From positions 1-6,738 of the forward strand of contig CAMCQL010000108.1 of the NCBI GenBank assembly GCA_945877005.1: a stretch of DNA of 6,738 nucleotides, written 5' to 3'. Within the stretch, counting starts at the first letter, position 1. Each line of letters begins with the position of its first letter. The DNA comes from Chryseobacterium gleum. GTDB lineage: Bacteria; Bacteroidota; Bacteroidia; Flavobacteriales_D; Crocinitomicaceae. Positions 1 through 4,162 of the stretch are shown here, one piece after another. Under the pieces are notes generated by a model. The model did not search any database and was not told the origin of the DNA. It saw only the letters and a program-made list of their open reading frames with translations. A program made the translations under genes and the position numbers.

Positions 1-219
1 AGATAGTGAAAACAAAAGTAAAAATCAAGTGTATTAAACATTTAAATAATTAACAATCAGTATGTTAAAAACAAGTTCAAAAACTGATGATATTACAAAA
101 TTTGATACTGGTTTAAGGTTTCGAACACTTCTAATTTGTAATCCTGCGGATACTCTCACTCTCTAGCATTTGGAATAATCAACAAAAAGAAAAAAAGTAG
201 AAAAAACCCGTACATTATG

Positions 220-241
220 GTTAATTGAAGCCTCAATTAAC
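220..241. repeat. Perfect 9-bp inverted repeat (hairpin)
   Basis: The arms GTTAATTGA (220-228) and TCAATTAAC (233-241) are exact reverse complements around the 4-nt loop AGCC. Read on the minus strand, the hairpin is followed about 13 nt later by T-rich sequence (runs of T opposite 201-206 and 191-196), so it could be a poor minus-strand terminator. The stem is AT-rich and the T-tract is not adjacent, so the function is unknown. Confidence 0.4.
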
Positions 242-501
242 ACGATTAGGTTTACTGCAAAATTCTGAATTCCAATGTCTCTTGCGAGAATCTTACGATT
301 GAGGCCTTTCATAGGTTTGCGTAGCATTACCTTAATTTTTATATTCCTAAGCTTCAAATTAGAACGTACGGGCCCTTCTTGCGAAGTAGATCTCATAGCC
401 ATCTCTGATGGTCGAATCGTGGAACAAAGATAAAAAGAAGTTTGAAACAATAGACTTCAAAGAAATTCCGCGAAGCGAAACTTTCGTTACAATTTGTATT
501 T

Positions 502-531
502 TTAAAAGTTAAAACTATACTTTTAATTTTT
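502..531 (+). terminator. Weak AT-rich stem-loop with T-tract
   Basis: TTAAAAGT (502-509) and ACTTTTAA (519-526) form a perfect 8-bp stem with a 9-nt loop, followed immediately by TTTTT (527-531). The shape is that of an intrinsic terminator on the plus strand, which would insulate the gene at 623 from read-through. The stem has only one G-C pair, so it would be weak, and no gene upstream needs it. It could be chance in AT-rich DNA. Confidence 0.25.
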
Positions 532-584
532 CAATAGGGACATTCAAAAGCCGGCTACAAAAAAACTTAAATCGTGCTATAAAT

Positions 585-601
585 ATTTAGGTAACCTAAA
601 T
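585..601. promoter_or_regulatory. Operator-like perfect 8-1-8 palindrome
   Basis: ATTTAGGT (585-592), a single central A (593) and ACCTAAAT (594-601) form a perfect inverted repeat. It ends 21 nt before the ATG of the DUF1826 gene, where a promoter or transcription start should lie. The odd-centred, short-arm geometry suits a dimeric helix-turn-helix repressor such as a Fur-family protein (Fur/Zur/PerR). I recall DUF1826 genes near COG0523 metallochaperones and under Zur in some proteobacteria, so a zinc regulator is a reasonable guess, but the sequence itself shows only the palindrome and its position. No good TTG / TAnnTTTG promoter could be placed with confidence; TATAAAT at 579-585 overlaps its left edge. 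Confidence 0.5.
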
Positions 602-622
602 CAATAATCAACAACACATTCA

Positions 623-1318
623 ATGATAAAGCATACTCAAACTACCCCTCACCTACTTCAGGTATCAAATTTCGATGACTTAATTAATACTCCCTTTAAG
701 CCCCCGATAAACGCAATCAGTTGGTCAAGAGAATTAGCGGGCGATTTCGAAGAAATCATCCATGCAATTGACTTTGAAGGAAACATATTGGAACTAGACG
801 AAGAAGACTTAATGGCACTTAATTTAAGTGAAGCAGGAAAAACCGCAAGAAATACGATTCTATCTGACATTGAGTTACTTACTGAATACGGAGCCGCTCC
901 TGTTTTAAATATCATCAAGTACTATGAAGCGGATGAACATTCCTTTTTTTCTACGGATGTTTATTCGTTCCATGTGGATCGCTCACCAATTGCAACAGAT
1001 ACTTTTTTATGCACTTATTTTGGAGCGACGAGTGAAATAATCCCGAATGAACAAGCAATTCAGAAAATACAACTGCCTGAAATTCGTGAAAAACTCTTAC
1101 AAAGTTACAAAGGAGAAATAGTAAACTTTGAAAACTATTTGAGCGAACAGTTCTTTGATTTACATTACGAAGCCTTACCCAATGCAGCAATAACAAGAGC
1201 AGGAATTGGTGATCTATGGCGTTTAGCTGTAGACCATCCCAAAAGCGAAGTACTACCTTGCATTCATCGAGCTCCTAAAGAAAAAAAAGGTCAGAAACGA
1301 TTATTACTGATTTGTTGA
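623..1318 (+). CDS. DUF1826-family protein, possible HxD...H metal site
   Basis: A 231-residue protein of uncharacterised function, probably cytoplasmic: no signal peptide or membrane segment is visible. It resembles the DUF1826 family: an N-terminal half with a conserved-looking SWSREL segment (33-38), then FHVDR (116-120) followed by TYFGATSE (131-138), a GIGDLWRL segment (194-201) and a C-terminal CIHRAP (213-218) with RLLL (226-229). The His117-x-Asp119, His215 and Arg226 pattern is what Fe(II)/2-oxoglutarate-type oxygenases use to bind metal and cosubstrate, so a metal-dependent cupin-like fold is inferred, not shown. The start is the first ATG of the frame; upstream is A-rich with no Shine-Dalgarno, normal for this phylum. 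It appears monocistronic: no gene lies within 600 bp upstream, and it ends at a terminator shared with convergent clpX. The palindrome at 585-601 probably regulates it. The family call is from memory of its motifs. Confidence 0.7.
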   Translation: MIKHTQTTPHLLQVSNFDDLINTPFKPPINAISWSRELAGDFEEIIHAIDFEGNILELDEEDLMALNLSEAGKTARNTILSDIELLTEYGAAPVLNIIKYYEADEHSFFSTDVYSFHVDRSPIATDTFLCTYFGATSEIIPNEQAIQKIQLPEIREKLLQSYKGEIVNFENYLSEQFFDLHYEALPNAAITRAGIGDLWRLAVDHPKSEVLPCIHRAPKEKKGQKRLLLIC

Positions 1319-1339
1319 GAACACGAAATAAACATAAAA

Positions 1340-1357
1340 AAGGGGCAAAAGCCCCTT
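1340..1357. terminator. Bidirectional intrinsic terminator
   Basis: AAGGGGC (1340-1346), loop AAAA and GCCCCTT (1351-1357) make a perfect 7-bp GC-rich stem. On the minus strand it runs straight into a T-tract (complement of the A-run 1336-1341), a strong end for clpP-clpX. On the plus strand it is followed by AGTTTAATTC, a weaker U-tract, and would end the DUF1826 transcript. It lies in the 69-bp gap between the two convergent stop codons. Confidence 0.85.
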
Positions 1358-1387
1358 AGTTTAATTCATTAGAGATACAAACTTTAC

Positions 1388-2620
1388 TTAGGCCACGACA
1401 TTTAACTGCGCTACTTTTGACTTTGAAAATTGTTCTTCAGCGTATAATTTAGTCACTTTAAACTCCGTTGTTTTCAACGAAGGCAATTCATACATTGCAT
1501 CGGTTAAAATTGCTTCACAAATGGAACGCAATCCCCTTGCCCCTAATTTGAACTCAATGGCTTTGTCTACGATAAAGTCCAAAACATCACCATCAATGGT
1601 TAACTTAATACCGTCCATTTCAAACAAACGAACATATTGTTTCACCAACGCGTTTTTTGGTTCTGTTAAGATCCGCTTCAAACTTTTAGCATCCAAAGGC
1701 TCCAAATAGGTCAATGCTGGAAAACGTCCAATCAATTCAGGAATTAAACCAAACGTCTTGATATCAGTAGGATTGATGTACTTCAAAAAATTATCGCCGT
1801 CAACGCGAACCGTTTCATTCGATGAAAAACCAATCGTTTGACGATTAATTCTTCTAGAAATTATTTTTTCAATGCCGTCAAAAGCACCTCCACAAATGAA
1901 GAGGATATTTTTTGTTTCCACTTGAATCATCTTTTGTTCCGGATGCTTACGTCCTCCTTGCGGCGGTACGTTTACAACAGTTCCCTCCAATAATTTCAAC
2001 ATGGCTTGCTGTACACCTTCACCTGACACATCACGCGTAATGGAAGGGTTATCACTTTTACGAGCGATTTTATCAATTTCATCAATAAAAACAATTCCTT
2101 TCTGAGCAGCTTCAACGTCAAAATCAGCAGCTTGTAACAAACGGGACAAAATACTTTCAACATCCTCACCAACATACCCCGCCTCTGTCAATACAGTTGC
2201 ATCTGCGATGCAAAAAGGGACATTCAACATTTTTGCAATCGTTTTTGCAAGCAACGTTTTTCCAGTTCCCGTTCTACCGACTAAAATAACATTCGATTTC
2301 TCAATCTCAATTTCATCTTTAGTCTCTTTCTGATTCAGTCGTTTGTAATGATTATATACTGCAACAGACAATACTTTTTTAGCATCTTCTTGTCCAATCA
2401 CATATGTATCTAAACGTTCTTTTATTTCAAGCGGTTTGTAAATCGTTAATGGCGCTTTTTCCATTGCGGTCGACTTCTTTGCATTGAACTCTTCTTGAAC
2501 GATTGTATACCCTTGAGTAATACAATTTTCACAAATATGACCCGACAATCCTGCAATCAACATTCCCACTTGTGAACGCCCACGTCCACAAAAAGAACAC
2601 GTAGTTTCTTTTTTTGCCAT
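1388..2620 (-). CDS. clpX: ATP-dependent Clp protease ATP-binding subunit ClpX
   Basis: AAA+ unfoldase that recognises tagged or damaged proteins, unfolds them with ATP and threads them into ClpP in the cytoplasm. At 410 residues it has full family length. In order: an N-terminal C4 zinc-binding dimerisation domain (Cys8, Cys11, Cys30, Cys33); Walker A GRTGTGKT (115-122); pore-1 loop GYVG (148-151); Walker B with IDEID (179-183); the second pore loop region RDVSGEG (196-202); the RKH substrate loop (224-226); the IGF ClpP-docking loop (263-265); arginine finger in ELIGRF (Arg299); sensor-2 GAR (360-362). All functional elements are present. The Walker A second residue is Arg where Pro or Glu is more usual; this position is not catalytic. 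It lies 47 bp downstream of clpP on the same strand, so co-transcription is likely, and it ends at the terminator 1340-1357. The ATG start fits the normal ClpX N-terminus; no Shine-Dalgarno is seen just upstream. Confidence 0.98.
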   Translation of the reverse strand: MAKKETTCSFCGRGRSQVGMLIAGLSGHICENCITQGYTIVQEEFNAKKSTAMEKAPLTIYKPLEIKERLDTYVIGQEDAKKVLSVAVYNHYKRLNQKETKDEIEIEKSNVILVGRTGTGKTLLAKTIAKMLNVPFCIADATVLTEAGYVGEDVESILSRLLQAADFDVEAAQKGIVFIDEIDKIARKSDNPSITRDVSGEGVQQAMLKLLEGTVVNVPPQGGRKHPEQKMIQVETKNILFICGGAFDGIEKIISRRINRQTIGFSSNETVRVDGDNFLKYINPTDIKTFGLIPELIGRFPALTYLEPLDAKSLKRILTEPKNALVKQYVRLFEMDGIKLTIDGDVLDFIVDKAIEFKLGARGLRSICEAILTDAMYELPSLKTTEFKVTKLYAEEQFSKSKVAQLNVVA

Positions 2621-2633
2621 AAAATTAAATTGA

Positions 2634-2655
2634 AATCTTCCCCTAAGAAAAGATT
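2634..2655 (-). repeat. Hairpin in the clpP-clpX intergenic gap
   Basis: In the minus-strand transcript AATCTTTTC (2655-2647), loop UUAG and GGGAAGATT (2642-2634) can pair over 9 positions including two G-U wobbles. It ends 13 nt before the clpX ATG. No T-tract follows directly, so it is unlikely to be a full terminator. It could be an RNA processing or stability element that sets the ClpP:ClpX ratio, or hide the clpX translation start. Moderate stem, function inferred. Confidence 0.35.
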
Positions 2656-2667
2656 AAAATACGTAAA

Positions 2668-3336
2668 TTATCTTGGATTTCTAACTAATACTTCATCCAC
2701 CATTCCGTAAGCTTTCGCTTCTTCAGCGGTCATCCAGTAATCTCTATCAGAATCTTCCCACACTTTCTCAAAAGATTGATTAGAATGTGATGCAATAATT
2801 TCATAAAGCTCTTTTTTCAACTTTTGAATTTCTCTTGCAGTAATCTCAATATCAGAAGCTTGACCTTGAGCACCACCCAATGGTTGGTGAATCATTACTC
2901 TTGAATGTTTTAAAGCAGATCTTTTTCCTTCCGTACCTGCACACATTAATACCGCTCCCATAGAAGCCGCCATTCCTGTGCAAATTGTTGCTACATCTGG
3001 CTTAATGTATTGCATTGTATCGTAGATTCCTAATCCTGCATACACAGAACCACCTGGTGAATTCAAATAAATTTGGATATCTTTTTTTGCATCTACAGAC
3101 TCCAAAAACAATAATTGAGCGTTAATTATATTCGCTACCTGATCATTGATTCCAGTTCCTAAAAAAATAATTCGATCCATCATCAAACGCGAAAAAACAT
3201 CCATTTGAGTCATGTTCAAATGACGTTCTTCGATGATGTACGGTGTAACCGAAGATTCAATATAACTCTCTAAATGCATGCTACTTATACCTACATGCTT
3301 TGTTGCATACTTTCTAAATTCATCTTTTCCAAACAT
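2668..3336 (-). CDS. clpP: ATP-dependent Clp protease proteolytic subunit ClpP
   Basis: Serine peptidase that forms the two-heptamer barrel degrading proteins fed in by ClpX. Catalytic triad, numbered from the chosen start: Ser125 in GMAASMG (121-127), His150 in MIHQP (148-152), Asp199 in DRDYW. The oligomerisation handle region LGGAQGQASDIEI follows the His. About 29 residues precede the axial-loop segment VTPYIIEER, longer than the E. coli propeptide and possibly removed by self-processing. The frame can be opened two codons earlier at a GTG (3342), but ATG at 3336, giving 222 residues and MFGKDEF, is the better start and matches flavobacterial relatives as I remember them. It is the first gene of clpP-clpX. 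Upstream, TATATTTA (minus strand of 3363-3356) is one base off the Bacteroidota -7 box TAnnTTTG, without a good -33 TTG. Trigger factor, often just upstream of clpP, is absent here. Confidence 0.97.
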   Translation of the reverse strand: MFGKDEFRKYATKHVGISSMHLESYIESSVTPYIIEERHLNMTQMDVFSRLMMDRIIFLGTGINDQVANIINAQLLFLESVDAKKDIQIYLNSPGGSVYAGLGIYDTMQYIKPDVATICTGMAASMGAVLMCAGTEGKRSALKHSRVMIHQPLGGAQGQASDIEITAREIQKLKKELYEIIASHSNQSFEKVWEDSDRDYWMTAEEAKAYGMVDEVLVRNPR

Positions 3337-3440
3337 AATCACTAAATTTTGAGCCTAAATATAAGTTAAAAAATTAATGATTGTTGTATTAAGTCATCAG
3401 TTCAGTTATTATTTTAACGCTTTATTACTTTTTGCAAGAG

Positions 3441-3465
3441 AGGCAATAGGTAAACAGGCAATAGG
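3441..3465. repeat. Short 10-bp direct repeat
   Basis: AGGCAATAGG occurs at 3441-3450 and again at 3456-3465, a 15-bp period, and the next bases (GCATTAG) continue a similar pattern. It looks like simple-sequence drift in noncoding DNA; no function can be assigned. Confidence 0.4.
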
Positions 3466-3652
3466 CATTAGCGTTTTAGTCGTCAGTCTTTAGTCACGAG
3501 GGAAGTGTTTTCAATTAGTTATCAGAGTCTTAAGTAATCGGTTTTATTTGACATTAGACTTAAACAACCATAAATTGATTTCATTCGTTGAATTATAAAT
3601 CACTATTACATTATTACCTCTGGCCTTGGTATTGTTGGGTTTTGTGAACGAA

Positions 3653-3714
3653 CTGAAATGCTAGAATTTTGTTGGTAGCTTCGCAGAAGATCACCGACAA
3701 AATCAGCATTTCAG
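3653..3714. repeat. Long hairpin inside repeat copy 1
   Basis: CTGAAATGCT (3653-3662) pairs perfectly with AGCATTTCAG (3705-3714). After a small asymmetric bulge, TTTTGTTGGT (3667-3676) pairs with ACCGACAAAA (3693-3702), with one G-U or G-T position. At the tip CTTC (3679-3682) pairs with GAAG (3686-3689). The result is a 62-nt hairpin with about 24 pairs, far more than chance would give. Confidence 0.8.
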
Positions 3715-3726
3715 GAATGAATAAAA

Positions 3727-3775
3727 TAAAGCGCTCGAAGCGAAAATCTTCAGTAAATACGAAAGCTGCGCTTTA
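3727..3775. repeat. Second hairpin inside repeat copy 1
   Basis: TAAAGCGC (3727-3734) pairs perfectly with GCGCTTTA (3768-3775) around a 33-nt loop. The same arms are unchanged in copy 2. The loop begins with TCGAAGCG, which could pair alternatively with CGCT of the left arm as a small 4-bp hairpin. Confidence 0.65.
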
Positions 3776-3789
3776 AAACAATACCACAG

Positions 3790-3825
3790 CCTTGATTTTT
3801 GGTTCTTTTCATCAAGGAAAAGAAC
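3790..3825. repeat. Overlapping alternative hairpins at the 3' end of copy 1
   Basis: Two perfect inverted repeats interlock. CCTTGAT (3790-3796) pairs with ATCAAGG (3811-3817), and GTTCTTTTC (3802-3810) pairs with GAAAAGAAC (3817-3825). The second arm of the first lies in the loop of the other, so the two are mutually exclusive unless a pseudoknot forms. The same arrangement is present unchanged in copy 2 at 4083-4118. A similar TTGATTTTTGGTTCTTTT...AAGAACAAAG motif is, from memory, common between genes in Bacteroidota. Confidence 0.75.
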
Positions 3826-3907
3826 AAAGATTCCCTTTCAAAATAAATCAACTCAAAATCACGATAAATTAATTTCACAAATAAACTATAACTACCAATT
3901 CAGAATA

Positions 3908-4124
3908 ACCTCTGGCCTTGGGATTGTTTGCTTTTATTCGTGAAATGAAATGCTAGACTTTTGTTGGTAGCCTCGCAGAAGATCACCGACAAAATCAGCA
4001 GTTCAGGAATGAATAAAATAAAGCGCTCGAAGCGAAAATCTTCAGTAAATCCGAAAGCTGCGCTTTAAAAACAATACCACAGCCTTGATTTTTGGTTCTT
4101 TTCATCAAGGAAAAGAACAAAGAT
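3908..4124. repeat. Structured intergenic repeat, copy 2 (decayed fold)
   Basis: Direct repeat of 3616-3831, offset 292 bp (293 after a one-A insertion near 4067). By hand count the last 178 bp differ by four substitutions and one indel; a linker near the left end (corresponding to 3637-3653) is much more diverged. Substitutions that fall in stems break pairs: T3630 to G3922, C3653 to A3945, T3680 to C3972 and T3709 to G4001. The copy ends 38 bp before the ABC-F start codon, and weak similarity to copy 1 continues to about 4142, so the repeat forms most of that gene's upstream region. Confidence 0.85.
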
Positions 4125-4129
4125 CTCCT

Positions 4130-4157
4130 TTGAATACAAATCGAATTCCTATTTTTG
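4130..4157 (+). promoter_or_regulatory. Candidate Bacteroidota promoter of the ABC-F operon
   Basis: TTG (4130-4132), a 17-nt spacer and TATTTTTG (4150-4157) match the Bacteroidota sigma-A pattern of a -33 TTG and -7 TAnnTTTG. Transcription would begin near 4161-4165, at or beside the ATG at 4163, so the mRNA would be leaderless or nearly so. The -33 element lies just past the end of the clearly conserved repeat. An 8-mer with fixed positions TA..TTTG can occur by chance in AT-rich DNA, so this is a candidate only. Confidence 0.45.
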
Positions 4158-4162
4158 CACAT

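Larger units (their letters stand above)
1..622. other. Noncoding leader region with no convincing gene
   Basis: I see no gene I can support in this stretch. The longest open frame, 95 codons on the minus strand (450 to 163), is rich in Lys/Arg/Ile and matches no family I recognise. Visible structure: a perfect 9-bp hairpin (220-228 with 233-241, loop AGCC), a 5-bp hairpin (399-403 with 407-411), an AT-only stem-loop (502-526) and the operator-like palindrome at 585-601. The GC-richer patch around 360-420 and the motif near 138-150 (TTTGTAATCCTGC) resemble intergenic debris I remember from Bacteroidota genomes, but I cannot confirm that. The 3' end of a gene to the left could lie within the first 50 bases; nothing decides it. 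Confidence 0.6.
3616..3831. repeat. Structured intergenic repeat, copy 1 (intact fold)
   Basis: First of two near-identical direct copies. It runs from ACCTCTGGCCTTGG to AAAGAACAAAGAT. Nested palindromes: an outer imperfect inverted repeat (3622-3636 with 3777-3791, 13 of 15 pairs, including perfect TGGTATTGTT with AACAATACCA); inside it one long hairpin (3653-3714) and a second (3727-3775). A separate 3' module at 3790-3825 follows. Together this draws as an outer stem opening into two hairpins. It has no coding capacity, so it is a REP- or MITE-like noncoding element; if mobile, it would have to move using proteins from elsewhere. Homology with copy 2 fades out over about 20 bp past 3831. 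Confidence 0.85.
3337..4162. other. Long divergent intergenic region carrying tandem structured repeats
   Basis: About 825 bp separate clpP (minus) from the ABC-F gene (plus). No open frame here looks like a gene. The first part, 3337-3615, is AT-rich and holds only a short 10-bp direct repeat (3441-3465) and low-complexity runs of GTCATCAG/GTCGTCAG type. The remainder is mostly two copies of a palindrome-rich element, joined by a 76-bp AT-rich spacer (3832-3907), then the likely ABC-F promoter. Confidence 0.8.

Noticed and set aside
1..41. Short minus-strand frame from an ATG at 41 running off the left edge, and plus-strand frames ending at 37 or 53
   Set aside because: Too few codons to judge; any of them could be the end or start of a neighbouring gene, and nothing selects one.
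163..450. 95-codon open frame on the minus strand
   Set aside because: It matches no family I recognise, contains perfect hairpin sequence, has no ribosome binding or promoter signal, and the region is otherwise noncoding. It may be a decayed fragment, but I cannot support it as a gene.
3337..3342. GTG start for ClpP two codons upstream
   Set aside because: The ATG at 3336 gives the expected N-terminus and is a stronger start codon.
3616..4124. CRISPR array
   Set aside because: Only two units, each over 200 bp with nested palindromes and one 76-bp spacer; this is not CRISPR geometry and no cas gene is present.
4085..4162. TTG start that would give a 662-residue ABC-F protein
   Set aside because: These codons are the tail of repeat copy 2, also present at 3792-3831 away from any gene; the ABC-F fold begins at the ATG at 4163.
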